A stretch of DNA of 64,000 bases. Source: Castanea sativa (lineage: Eukaryota > Streptophyta > Magnoliopsida > Fagales > Fagaceae). This document shows, piece by piece, positions 10,511 through 21,815 of this stretch (positions within the stretch are counted from its first letter, which is position 1; each line of letters begins with the position of its first letter). The stretch is taken from contig NC_134019.1 of assembly GCF_040712315.1 (NCBI RefSeq), positions 34,505,873 to 34,569,872 on the forward strand. Reading direction: 5' to 3'. A program made the translations under genes and the position numbers. The notes under the pieces were generated by a model. The model saw only the letters and a program-made list of their open reading frames with translations, had not been told where the DNA came from and ran no database searches.

Positions 10511-13500
10511 ATGAATATTATAGTGTGGAATTGTAGGGGTGCTCTGAAGCCCAATTTTCAGAGTCATATTAGGGAGCTGGCTAGGAATCATCCTGCCATT
10601 TTGGTTGTAATGGAAACGCGAGTTAGGGGAGACAAAGCAAAGGAGATTACAAATCATCTCCCTTTTGATGGTGTTATTCATGCAGACACAATTGGATACG
10701 CGGGTGGCATTTGGCTATTGTAGAAGTCAGATAGAGTGGAGGTAGTGCAGCTCGCGAGCACGGAGCAAGAAATACATGTCGAAGTCAAGGTATTACCTGC
10801 TAACCTTTCTTGGATTTTTATTGTTGTGTATGCTAGTCCTAGAATTATGGAGAGGTAGGTGTTGTGGGAAAATCTAGCTAAAGTTGCTGATTTCTATAGT
10901 AAACCTTGGAGGTAGGCCGGTTAGTATAAATAGATCTTTAATGTTTAAGGACTGCCTTGATAAATGTAACATGGTGGATATGGGTTTTAGTGGGCCGAGA
11001 TATACGTGGACGAATAGAAGGGAGACTTATAGCCTTATCCAAGAGAGAATTGATAGATTCTTTATGAATCCAAGCTGGTGTTTGCTTTATCCAGATGCTA
11101 AAGTGTCGCACTTAACCAAGTGTCACTTGGACTATTGCCCCGTGTTGATGGAAACCAATCCCAGAAGGCAGATGCATCTCATAAGGCCATTTAGATTCCA
11201 ATCCTTTTGGCTGTCTGATCCCTCTTTTCCAAGTGTGGTTAACCAGGCATAGCAGCACCCAAGGAAGCTTATGGAAGCAATTGAAATTTTTTCCAGGCAG
11301 GCCAGTTTATGGAATAAAACCCAGTTTGGTAATATCTTCCAAAAAAAGAAAAGAGTTTTAGCCTGGCTTGATGGGGTGCAAAGGGCTTTGGCCAACCAAT
11401 CATCTTCCTCATTAGTAGCATTAGAGAACCATCTTATCGAGGAGCTGGATGTTGTTTTAGAGCAAGAGAGGGACCTTTGGGCACTTAAATATAGAATTAA
11501 TTAGATGATCTTGGGAGATAGGAACACATCCTTCTATCATGTTTCAGCTCTGGCTCGTAGGAAGCGTAATTTTATCATTTTAGTTAAGAATGATGTGGGG
11601 GAATGGTTAACTGAGGAAAGCAAGGTTGCAAATCACTTCAGAGAAGGTTTAATTAAAATCTATACTACATCTCAGGAGGTAGCAACCTGTGACTTTACTT
11701 ATAATTTGCAGTAGCAGCCTAAGCGCTCGAGTGAAGAGAAGAATACCATTAGCCACATGGTGATAGAGGAGGAAATTAGAGATGCTCTCTGGTCTTTAAA
11801 AGCTTTTAAAGCCCTTAGTCCTGACAGGCGGCATGCTGGATTCTTTCAAAGATTCTGGCATATTGTGGGAAGGTTGGTGAGTAAGGAGGTGCGTGCTGTT
11901 TTTAGAGAGAAAAAAATTCCAGAGTATCTTAATAGTACTAATATTGTGCTCATTTCGAAGACCCAAGGACCTGAATCCATTGGTAGTTACCACCCCATAA
12001 GCCTGTGCAACTCAATGTATAAGATAGTGTCCAAGATTTTGGTTGGAAGAATTAGGCCCTTGTTGGATCAACTTATTTCCCCATGTCAAGCAGCGTTTGT
12101 TCTAGGTCGAAGGGGAGTTGATAGTGCGATTGTTGTGCAGGAGATTATTCATACCATGGGGAGAGCTAAGGGAAAAGGTGGCTATATGGCTCTAAAAATT
12201 GACTTAGAAAAGGCTTACAACAAACTCGAATGGAGCTTCATAAAGGGCATGTTGATCAGATACAATTTTCTCGAAAATCTTATTGAGATAATAATGAGTT
12301 GCATATCATTTGTTTTGACATCGCTTCTTTTTAATTGAGGGAGCCTTGAAACTTCCAAGCCTTCTAGAGGCATAAGGTAGGGAGATCCCTTGTCCCTGTA
12401 CATCTTTATCCTATGTATGGAATTTTTAGGTCAGCTCATTCAAGAAACGTGCGAGACTAAAGTGTGGTGTCTAATCAAGGAGTCTAGGAGTAGTCCTTCC
12501 TTCTCTCATCTTTTCTTTGCCGATGATCTTATGCTTTTTGCTAAGGCGAATGCAGATAATTGCACTACCATCAGAGAGGTTCTTGACATCTTTTGTAGGT
12601 GCTCCGGGCAAACAGTGAGTGATTCTAAGTCCAGAGTTTATTTTTCTCCAAATATCAATCATGATGATAGGGAGGCTTTCAGTGATATCCTTGGCTTCCA
12701 TCAAGTAGAGTGCTTAGGGAAATACTTAGGCTTTCCTATTAAACACCAAGGAAATAATAATCAGGACTTCGGATTTGTTTTGGATAGAGCGAAGTGTAAG
12801 CTTGCGGATTGGAAGGCCAACCTCCTTTCTATGGCCGGAAGAGTTGTCCTGCTTCAAGCCTCATCTTCAACAATATCGGCATATATTATGCAAAGTAACT
12901 TGCTGCTTGGTAAGATGTTGGAGGATATTGATAGAGTAAAAAGAAATTTCTTGTGGGGATCAACTAAAGATAAGGGGCAAATGCAATGGGTGGGCTAGAA
13001 GAAGGTCACAAGACCTAAAGAAGAAGGTGGATTGGGGCTTTAAACAGCAAAGGGAAGGAATACAACGCTTTTAGCAAAGTTGAATTGGAGGTTCCATACT
13101 AAAGACAAGGCCCCGTGGGCTAAGTTTCTTAAAATGAAATATTGCAACCCTCAGATACTTAATTCAAGAAATGCTAGTAAGCTTCCTAGTTTTAGAATTT
13201 GGAAGGGAATGTTTTGAGGTGAAGAAACTTTTAAAAAAAGAACAAAGTGGCTTCCGGGCTTTGAAAGTAATCTGGAATTTTGGAATGATAATTGGACTAA
13301 TTTTGGTCCCTTAAAAAATATCATTCAAGGACCTTTGTCTAGAGAGGCCGCCAATCTAAAGATTAAGGATGTGGTGGATTATACTGGAAGATGGGATTGG
13401 TCTTCAATTCAAATAACCTTTTCGAAGGAAATTTTCAAAGATATTAAGGCCACTCCAATTCCTTTTTCTATCAGATTAAAGGACAGGTTGGCCTAGAAGT

Positions 13501-14504
13501 ACTCAGCTAAGGGTGATTTTGATCTTAAAAGTGCATACGGACTCTTTGAGGAATGCTCCTTTCAAAGGAAACTGGATTTGGAAGTTGAAAACACTGCCTA
13601 AAATCCAAGTTTTTGTCTAGAAATGTATGCACCATAGTATCGGGGTCAAGCTGTGCTTAGTGGCTAAAGGTCTGCAAGTTGATGCATGCTGCCATCGGTG
13701 TCATGCTAAGGTTGAATCCATATTACACATGTTGCGTGATTGCCCTTTAAGCAAAAATGTGTGGTAGCAACTAGGAGGGCAGGTAGACAATTCCAATTTC
13801 TTTTCTTTGAGCCTTCAGGATTGGCTAATCACCAATGCCACATCTAATTCTTATTACCAATCAGGTCCTTTGCCTTGGAGTCATGTTTTCTTATTTGGTA
13901 TTTGGCTGCTTTGGAAAGATTGGAACCTATGCATCTTCAAACAAAAGAATCCAAACCCTAATCTAGGCAAAGACATTGTGGATCGTGCTTCAGAGTTCTT
14001 TTTCTGTGCGAACAATGCCCTGGTCACCAAAAGGACAATTCTAAAGAGCATCAGATGGGAGAAACTGAGGGCTGGTTGGCTCACCTTGAACACTGATGGT
14101 TTGACATCAAGCAACTCTAGTCCAGCAGGTGGAGGGGGCAAATCAGAGATGATAATGGTGATTGAGTGACAGGTTTTGCAAGGAGGATTAGGAATACAAA
14201 TAGTTTCATGGCAGAATTATGGGCTCTCCGTGATGGATTGCAATTGTGTCTACAAATTCATGCTCACTCTGCTATTATTGAGTTAGATGCTAAAGCCATT
14301 GTGGATGCTTTTAACTCTCCCACCTCTTCTAATTCTATTGTATCCTCTATCATGGATGACTGTAGGCATATGGCTACCCGGATTCCAAAGAAGAGGTTTA
14401 GGCATATCTACAAGGAGGCAAACAAGTGCGCTAACTTTTTGGCTAGAATAGGCATTTTGCTTTACAGTGATTTTATTGTGTTTTCCAGTCCGCTTGTGGA
14501 CTAA
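10511..14504 (+). pseudogene. LINE ORF2: endonuclease, reverse transcriptase, zinc finger, RNase H
   Basis: ORF2 begins at the ATG at 10511 with MNIIVWNCRG, the start of the apurinic-type endonuclease. That domain is dead: a stop at 10721, another near 10856, apparent loss of the GDFNE block near 10908, and LDY in place of the usual SDH near 11130. The reverse transcriptase (about 11757-12998) keeps FADDLMLFA at the catalytic site but has a stop before GDPLSLY. A zinc-finger segment (CCHRCH ... LRDC) follows at about 13687-13745. RNase H at 13807-14504 keeps NTDG, MAELWALRDGL and ELDAKAIV, but the last acidic residue is changed (KCANFLAR for the usual CAD) and the frame breaks near 14130-14170. 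No function is possible as it stands. Confidence 0.9.
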
Positions 14505-14605
14505 ACTAGTATTTTGGAGGCTGATACCAATGGTTTGTATGTCAATAAGCTCTGTCCTGAACCTTTGTTTGTTGTTTAGTTTTTAATGAAATTCCCTTTC
14601 TACCA

Positions 14606-14639
<34 letters not shown>

Positions 14640-14643
<4 letters not shown>

Positions 14644-15140
14644 TGAAAGTGCCTCCAACAGGCCAAAGTTGTCACTTGTCAATGGCATTCTTGAAATTTT
14701 AATGTAGTAATAGGCCAAAGTTCACTTGCCAATGACATTCTTGAAATTTTAATGTAGTGTTGAACTCTTGAATGTGTCTCCAACAGGCCATAGTTGTCGC
14801 TTGTCAATGTGGTATTGAACTCTTGAATGTGCCCAGGTCAAAGTTTTTGTTTTTTTTTTTTTTTTTTTTTATATATGCCCAAGCCAAAGTTGTCACTTGT
14901 CAATGGCATTCTTGAAATTTTTGTTAATGCAATGTTGAACATGAATGTACCCCATCAGGCCAAAGTTGTTACCTATCAATGGCATTTTTGAAATTGTTGT
15001 TAATGTGTAGTGTTGACCATGAATGTACCCCAACAGGCCAAAGATGTCATTTGCCAATGGCATTCTTGAAATTTTTGTTAATGGCATATTGGTGGAGACG
15101 ATGACCTAATCAATGGCATTCTTCATATTTTAGGTCGTGA
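14640..15140. repeat. Minisatellite array, right part
   Basis: Continuation of the 7200-8514 array after the LINE. The first two or three monomers match well; later ones (14880-15080) are a diverged form with 'cttgaaatttttgttaatg' and a poly(T) insertion at about 14849-14870. The second copy of the LINE target-site duplication is at 14638-14651. Confidence 0.85.
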
Positions 15141-15800
15141 TTAATGCATTCTTGAATTTTTTTCTTTTCCCCGACTCAAAAGTCAAAATAAGAAAATTGC
15201 ATTAATTTTAAAGAGATTATGAATTTTATTTATTTTTAAATAACCTATTAAGCGACAAAATGAGCAGTACAGTTCGCCTCACTATTTACCCAATTGAAGG
15301 AAAACTCCTAGCAACTCCTACCTAATAAAGTATCCAGGATTTGCTTTGCCAACCTCTACATCATTACATTGATTGTCTAAATCGCTTTCTTGAAATTTTT
15401 GCTAAATTATACGTCGACAGTCTCTATAGTAAATTTTTTTTAAAGGAAAGTCCCAATAGTATTCTTTATAGAATTAAGTTGAGTCGGATAATAAAAATTT
15501 TAGAATTATTAATTTAATTTAATTGTACACATAATTAGAGTTCAAACTTTTCACTAAACTAGATTATACATTCGAGTTTTGTTCACTATCTTATCCTTAT
15601 AAGTGCTTAATTATTATTTTCTCCTATATAGTAAATCTCATGACTAAACTTTTTTACTCCATCACCGACTATGCTAATAATAATAATAACTAAATTATAC
15701 TTGAAATTATATTGTTTTAGTTAATTAGATTGAATAATTTTGTTTATGAGTTTATAAAAATTAAATTCACCAACCTTATATTGTTAAAATTGATATACAA
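15141..15800. other. AT-rich noncoding stretch
   Basis: No open frame, RNA or repeat recognised. Confidence 0.5.
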
Positions 15801-15807
15801 TTACCAC

Positions 15808-15960
15808 CGAGGGTGGTTGGTCTAGTGGTCGTGGACCCAATCCTAAAGATTTGAGAGGTGGATTTCCTAAGTTTGAATCCCACAATGAGAGCCTTTAAAC
15901 CATTGTATGTACATTGTTTTAAAATTTGACACTTTACCACTCGAGGTTTGATCGAAATTT
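15808..15960 (+). mobile_element. SINE-like element with tRNA-derived head
   Basis: A polymerase III promoter pair is visible: an A-box-like 'tggtctagtgg' (about 15819-15829) and a B-box-like 'gtttgaatccc' (about 15871-15881), spaced as in a tRNA. The sequence does not fold as a full tRNA and continues into an unrelated AT-rich body, as SINEs do. The 3' end and target-site duplications are not clear, so the end coordinate is a guess. A decayed tRNA gene is the alternative. Confidence 0.5.
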
Positions 15961-16199
15961 AAGTTGTCTACCTATAGTTTAAAATCTTATGATGCAAGTA
16001 TTCTACTGGATTCTTTTTTATCTTATATTTTTATGTTTTTTGTGTTTTTGGGGGGAGAGCAACGTAAAAGTGAATCAAAATCACATATTTAGCCATATTT
16101 TTAATAGAGGTGGGTTAAGGAAATCTAACTGAACTAACCTCATGTGAGTAAAGTGTCAAATTCATCGAAATCCAAACAAGAGATTCATCGAAATCCAAA

Positions 16200-16750
16200 T
16201 GAGTAAAACCATGTAGATGATAGAAGTCGTTAATAAAGGGCAAAAGTCATCACATAAGGTTAAATTCAAATGGGTACAATCACAATGATGAACAAATTCT
16301 CAAAACGAGAGTAAGTCATTTTGATTAAATTCATATGGTTCAAAACTGACTAGTACAGTCATACGACAATCAAATTCTTAAAGCAAGAGTAAGTAATATG
16401 ACTAAATTCACAAAGTTAAAAACCAACGAGTACAGTCATTATGGCGATCATGCTCTTCAAGCAAAAACAAGTCATGTGACTAAATTCATAAGGTTGGAAA
16501 CCCACAAACACAGTCATTATGACGATTAAATTCACAAGGTTAAAAATCGATGAGTACAATCATTATGACAATCAAATTTTTAAAGCAAGAATAAGTCATA
16601 TGATTAAATTCACAAGGTTAAAAGCCAACGAGTAAAGTCATTATGGTGATCATGCTCTTAAAAAAAAAAAGCCATGTGACTAACTTCATAAGGTTGAAAA
16701 CCCACAAACATAGTCAATATGATGATTAAATTCTGAGAGCAAGAATAAGA
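16200..16750. repeat. Imperfect ~78-bp tandem repeat
   Basis: Five or six degraded units share 'gactaaattcacaaggtt', 'acagtcattatg' and 'aagcaagaataagtcat'-like blocks. Two clear unit starts lie near 16392 and 16470 (78 bp). The array ends directly at the LTR at 16752. Confidence 0.7.
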
Positions 16751-16751
16751 C

Positions 16752-17242
16752 TGATGAAGCAAAAGTTTGTCAGTTCTTGTGAGTTCGTCCAGATAGGGCC
16801 GGGCACTCTCTTGTGTCACAGTGGGAGTAAGAACCCGCAAAAATGGTCACCGGTGTGGTGCCTGCCACAACGCCTCCGATGCTCAAGTCAGAACAAAGAA
16901 ATGTTTTATAATAATAGGTCAGAATAACTCAGTATATCTTGTGATTATATGTGTGTACCTCGTGGTGGCGACCTGAGGGCTTTATATATAATGCTCTAGA
17001 TTATAGCCGTTGGGGTCGAGATTGTGGTGTTAATGCCTTTCTTTTACTACTGAGTTATGAGACTTAACATGCTCTTAATGGTCTGTCTGGCTAGCATCAT
17101 AACCGTCCGGGACATTATTGACGGAATTGAATGATCCTGAAGTCCTCGTCAGTGACGTGGATATTTAATTAGGCTCGTCCATGGGAGCGTTCTCGTCTAT
17201 CTTGTTTACCTCGTCTGTGGTTTGATTTCGTAAGTCCCATCA
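16752..17242 (-). repeat. 3' LTR of the Gypsy element
   Basis: A 491-bp segment with TGATG at one end and CATCA at the other, the inverted TG...CA ends expected of an LTR. On the minus strand it is preceded by a purine tract (ccgggggcaac, plus 17243-17253). A TATA-like 'tatataaag' on the minus strand lies at about 16981-16989. No partner LTR remains in the window, so the boundaries rest on end structure alone. Confidence 0.65.
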
Positions 17243-17258
17243 GTTGCCCCCGGTTTTG

Positions 17259-17286
17259 TGGTCGTCATGACTTGTCATGACGACCA
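17259..17286. promoter_or_regulatory. 13-bp inverted repeat beside the purine tract
   Basis: TGGTCGTCATGAC (17259-17271), a 2-nt spacer, then its exact complement GTCATGACGACCA (17274-17286). It lies just inside the element next to the LTR. Function unknown; it could form a hairpin in RNA of either strand. Confidence 0.7.
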
Positions 17287-17772
17287 TAGAAGATGAAGGG
17301 TTTTTTTTTTGGCAGGCGACTCTTGGGATTTCAGGCCGTATTGAATGCGTAGTGGCGGCGTTATGCTGGTCGTGGCCACGTGGTGTATTCTGGTTGGATG
17401 GGGTTTATGCTCTCCTTGTATGACTCTTGAGTTTCCCGCTGGTTTTCAGTTTTTTGCCTTGATTTTTTAAACTTCTCTTCTCCTTACTTTACTTTTCACT
17501 TTCTCCAAACTTTCAGTTATTTCTCTGAGCATTTTCTCCTCCAATTTTTCTCTATTACTTTCTTCCAAGCCGGTGCGCGTTTGGTGTTGGTCTTCTCACC
17601 TTTTCTTTTCTGAGGTACGCTTTTCTTTCTCTTTTTCTTCCTATTTTCTTTCTTTGGCGTTTGTAAACATTTGATTTTCTTCTATTTTCTCTTGGCTTTT
17701 GTTTCTTGTTTTTTTTTTTTTTTGTTGGGATTTTAGAATTTTCTTATCTTCCTGTGTCTTTCTTGGGTGTCC

Positions 17773-19987
17773 ATGGTCAGTAACTCTGAGGTTAGGATAG
17801 CTTGCCCCTCAGTTTCCTTTCTTTTTGCGCACTTAGGGGGGTCTTTGGGTGTTTTCCCAAACCTTGAGAATTTCATTTTCGAGGGTAATAGCTTAGGCGT
17901 TGTCTTAGGTGAGCTGTTTCCTTTGCTTCGCCAATCAATTGATTGGTTTAAGGGTTTGGTGAGGGAGCAAGGATCAATGTCTGAGGTTAGGTCCAATGAT
18001 CTCGAGACTGGGTTATCATTTAGTGGTGAGCCAGTAAAGGGAGATATGGCCGTCTCGACCCTTAGAGAGGTTAGTGCTTTTCATGCCCTCGTGGAGGCAT
18101 GTGGGCTGGATGCTGACACCATGGGTAGATTTAGGGATATGTTTCAATACCCAGAACGGGTTCGTGTTCATCGGCCCAATGACGAGGAGAGGACTTGCCA
18201 ATTTTTTCCCGGTGAAGTGTTCTTCTATGAGGCCGCCTTCACTTGTCGACTTAGGCTCCCTGTCCATCCGTTTATGATGGAGCTTTTAGATTAATTTGGT
18301 ATTGCTCCCGGGTAACTTATGCCCAATTTGTAGAGGATAGTGGTCAATTGTATGGAAATATGGTTGGCCACTAACGGAGATATGATCAAGATGAGTGAAC
18401 TCGTCTATTTGTACCATTTGAAAGAGTCTAAAGAGTATTAATACTATGAGTTAGCACCCTGGGAGAGGTGAACCAGGATTGTCAGGGGTTTACCTTTGTC
18501 CTTCAAGTATTGGAAGTCTAGATTTTTCTTTGTGTCCGGGGATGATTTTAAGACTCCTTCTAGCAGGGATTGGGGTGAGATCCCAAGATTGCTTCGTCGG
18601 TGGGGGACCCTGACTTTAGGTGCGTCAGTATTCTTTCCCGTCACCTTTAATCTTTGCTGAATCTGCTGTTATTGTCACTGACTTCTTCGCCTCCTGTGCA
18701 GTTAAAAGGAGGCTTAAACTCAAAAGCAGGCACAGGGATCGTGTTGAAAAAGCGATTGAATACGCCCAAACGATCGAAGACTGGGACGATTTGGTAGACC
18801 CGTGGACACTTGCCTTTTACCATCTTGGTCTTGACCCATCCCCCTACGTCCTATAGAGCATCGACATTGAAGGGAAGAAGAGTAAGTCTTGAGTTCGTCA
18901 GTACTAGCCCCCATATCCGCATTTGGTTATTTTGTTGTTGTTTTTTAAGTGTTCCCTTCCTGCAAAAATGACGAAAATTTTCAAGAAGGACATGTACGAG
19001 AAGATGCAGTCCAAGAAGGATAAGCCACTGTCTAACATTGGAACAAAGGTGGTACACGTCAAGGGGAAGGTTTCCTCTGTCACTCTGACTGCTTCTGCCA
19101 CTCCAATCGTTTTTGGCATCGAGGCGACGAGGACGACCTCTCCTGCCACCTCGATTGAAGAGATCCCTACCCTCGCCTCTAAAAGGCCGCGCGCGTCTGA
19201 TAGGGGGAAAGATGATGCTTGCTCGTCTACCATCTGGGATGATGAGAGGTTGGTGGTGGACAGGGCTCACGGGGTCGTGACTTCGGAGGATCTGAGGGTG
19301 TTCTCGGGTCTGTCTCCAAATGAGCTAGCGGGTCGTCACCTGCATAAGCTCATCCAGGTAACGCGTTTGTGCGAGTTTACCTCTTCTTCATTACACATGT
19401 ATATATTTTATTTTATTATTATTATTATTTTTTACATGTTGGGGGAGATCATTCATCTTTCCTCGGAGTATCTGGCTCAGGGGGCTAAAGTCGAGTCTGC
19501 GCTCTCTCGGATAAAGGCCCTGGAGACGGAGAACTCGAAGTTGAAGAAAGGTCTGATAGCTTCAATGAGCAATGTCAATCACACCAAAGAGGAGGCCAAG
19601 AAATTAAGTGGCGAGCTTAAAGTCGAGCAGCAGTTGGTCTTGGAGAAGGACGAGCAACTTGCAGTTGCTAAGGAAAAAATCAAAGTCGTTGCTGCCAGGG
19701 CCATTGAAGGCTTCCAGCAGACTGAGGAGTACAACTCTGCGCTCTTCAGCTGGTACTTCAAGGGGTTTGTGCTTTTGAGGAGATACTGTATTAAGCACCC
19801 TTCTGGAGTGGGCTTGGAGACGTTGGACATGGAGGAAGTGGACAAGAATATAGCAGCTGATGAGGTTGCTCAATCTTTGAGCACTGGGATTGACGCCCTC
19901 GGGGATGCTCCTGCCATTGACACCCTAGTCGTAGATGCCCATGCCATTGATGCCCCTGCTACTGACAATGCTGTTACGGACGTTTGA
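17773..19987 (+). pseudogene. Antisense ORF of the Gypsy element, 'putative gypsy type transposon' family (PF04195-like), with introns
   Basis: The start ATG is at 17773. The N-terminal part holds the conserved block of this plant family: EERTCQFFPGEVFFYEAAFT then LRLPVHPFMMELL, followed after a stop at 18292 by further matching sequence (MEIWLATNGDMIK, VYLYHLKESKEY, YWKSRFFFVSGDDF). Two short GT-AG introns are visible, about 18620-18701 and 19358-19447; removing the second joins KLIQ to IIHLSSEYL in frame. The C-terminal third is a Leu/Glu/Lys-rich coiled coil (about 19470-19700), then EEYNSALFSWYFKGF, and an Asp/Ala-rich tail. Several in-frame stops make this copy inactive. The cellular role of the family is not known; some proteins of this type are annotated as gag- or transposase-like. 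Confidence 0.7.
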
Positions 19988-20293
19988 ACCTGATACTTGT
20001 GAAAAATTGCTCTCCTTTTTTTTTTTTTTTTGGTGCCCGCTGTATTTTGGGCTCAAATTTCAGAACAATTTTATTTTCATTTTCTTTGAGAAGAATATTT
20101 TTAGCCCCGTGTTTATGGGCTTTTAGATGTGAAAACAAAGGTAATTGTCCGTTGTTTTTGGGCTTTTATAGCAATGTACTTACTTGCATGTGTGATACTC
20201 GTGGTATGTTGTATTCATCTGTACTTTTAGCAGGGGCTTTTCTTTTTCCTCACGATCGTTCCCTTGCGATCCCCTGGATTCATCGGCTTCTTT

Positions 20294-20339
20294 GATTCGT
20301 TAGTAATGTATATCCGTCTAGGCGGAATCTTATTACTTA

Positions 20340-20374
<35 letters not shown>

Positions 20375-20780
20375 TTTTTGCCTTCGTCAGTAATGTAGAT
20401 CCGTGTAAGCGGAATCTTATTACTTAGGCATTTTTTTCTTGCCTTCATCAGTAATGTATATCCGTCTAAGCAGAATCTTATTACTTAGGCATTTTTTTTC
20501 TTGCCTTTGTCGGTAATGTACATCCATTTAAGCGGAATCTTATTACTTAGGCATTTTTTTTTTCGTCTTGCCTTTGTTAGTAATGTACATCCGTCTAAGC
20601 GGAATCTTATTACTTAGGCATTTTTGAGATAATCTTTTGGCTTCGTTAGCAATGTACATCTGTCTAAACGGAATCTTATTGCTTAGGCATTTACTTAGCC
20701 ATTTTTGAGATAATCTTTTGGCTTCGTCAGCAATGTACATCCGTCTAAGTGGAATTTTATTGCTTAGCCATATTTGGTTT
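20294..20780. repeat. Tandem repeat of ~62-80 bp in the Gypsy 3' UTR
   Basis: Seven units share 'gtaatgtacatccgtctaag' and 'cggaatcttattactta'. Unit starts lie near 20301, 20389, 20450, 20511, 20580, 20649 and 20728. Poly(T) tracts of variable length (31 T near 20342) separate them. Position between pol and the antisense gene fits the hypervariable 3' UTR repeats of Tat elements. Confidence 0.85.
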
Positions 20781-20868
20781 TTGTGATTTATAACTGACAA
20801 GACCTATTTGCACGAAGATATTAGCTGAACAACAATTTTTTTAACTTTTGAAATAAGTACATTTTTCG

Positions 20869-21815
20869 TTACATCTGTTTATGGTACTTCTTCAAATGTT
20901 CGATGTTCTATGGTCGTGGGAGCCTCTGCCCGTCCAGGGTTTCCAAGTGATAGCTGCCTTGTCTGGAGTAGTGGATGACTCGGTAAGGCCCTTCCTATGT
21001 AGGACCGAGCTTTCCTTGGGCGGAGTTTCTGGTTGCCGTGGTGACCTTGCATAGGACTAGGTCACCTATGTCAAGTCGTCTGAGCTTTACCCTCTTTTTG
21101 TAGTATTCAGCCATCTTCTGTTGGTACTTTGTCATCTTCTCGAAAGCCTTGTCTCTTATTTTGTCCAAGTAGTCCAGATTGATTCGCAGTTGGTCGTCGT
21201 TGTTTTCTTCATGGAATACTTCTCGCTTGATGCTTACCATTCCAACCTCGACTGGGATTACCGTCTCAATGCCATAAGTGAGCCTGAAAGGGGTTTCTCC
21301 TGTTAGGGTTCACATCGTGGTTCTGTAGGCCCACAAGACATTGAGCAATTCTTCTAGCCAAGCACCCTTCACGTCATCTAGCCTGGCCTTGATAATCTTG
21401 AGCAGTGTTCGATTTGTCACCTCTGTTTGCCCATTCACCTATGGATGCCCTGGGGATGAGAACTGGTTCTTGATGCCTAGGCTCGAGCAGAAGTCTTTGA
21501 AGCCTTGGCTGTCGAACTGCTGCGTGTTATCTGATATGATCGTCCTTGGAATCCCAAACCTGCAGATTATATTCTTCCACACGAAGCTACGGATTCGTGC
21601 TTCTGTGATCGTTGCTATAGCCTCTGCTTCTACCCACTTCGTGAAGTAATCAATAGCAACTAGTAGGAATCTTACCTGACCTTTACCCAAGGGCAACAGC
21701 CCAACGATATCGATTCCCCATTGTACGAAAGGCCACGGCGAAGCTATCGTCGTCAGTCTTTCTGCTGGAAGTCGCTGGACATTTTCGAACCTCTCCACCG
21801 CATCTACTTGCATAG
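20869..21815 (-). pseudogene. Ty3/Gypsy integrase, C-terminal part of pol
   Basis: Integrase inserts element cDNA into the genome. The start is cut just upstream of RFENVQRLPAERL, so the zinc-binding region is lost. The catalytic core keeps the three acidic sites: WGIDIVG, IISDNTQQF and NGQTE. The C-terminal region has YKKRVKLRRLDIGDLVL and ends HLKKYHKQM at a stop at 20869-20871. Four in-frame stops (near 21439, 21312, 20994 and 20910) all fit single C-to-T or G-to-A changes from CAG, CGA, TGG and TGG. The reading frame is otherwise continuous, so decay is by point mutation more than by indels. Confidence 0.9.

Larger units (their letters stand above)
8515..14639 (+). mobile_element. L1-type LINE retrotransposon, about 6.1 kb
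   Basis: A non-LTR retrotransposon with ORF1 (nucleic-acid-binding) and ORF2 (endonuclease, reverse transcriptase, zinc finger, RNase H), ending in a 33-nt poly(A) tail at 14607-14639. It is flanked by 14-bp target-site duplications inside the minisatellite, which fixes both ends. ORF1 starts only 16 bp from the left end, so most or all of the 5' UTR is missing; this is common after incomplete reverse transcription. Both ORFs are broken by frameshifts and stops. An RNase H domain at the C-terminus of ORF2 is typical of a plant L1 subgroup. Confidence 0.92.
16752..21815 (-). mobile_element. Ty3/Gypsy retrotransposon, 3' part, Tat-like layout
   Basis: Read on the minus strand: integrase end of pol (21815-20869), a tandem-repeat 3' UTR (about 20780-20294), a gene in antisense (17773-19987 on plus), a purine tract, then a 3' LTR (17242-16752). 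Extra ORFs between pol and the 3' LTR, often antisense, and tandem repeats in the 3' UTR are reported features of Tat-lineage Gypsy elements. The upstream half (5' LTR, gag, protease, RT) is missing; the element is cut at 21815 exactly where the long satellite array begins. Lineage is inferred from layout, not from an RT tree. Confidence 0.75.

Noticed and set aside
15808..15885. Functional tRNA gene
   Set aside because: A and B boxes are present but the arms do not pair as a full cloverleaf.
18851..19270. 139- and 109-codon minus-strand frames
   Set aside because: Antisense shadows of the coiled-coil gene at 17773-19987.
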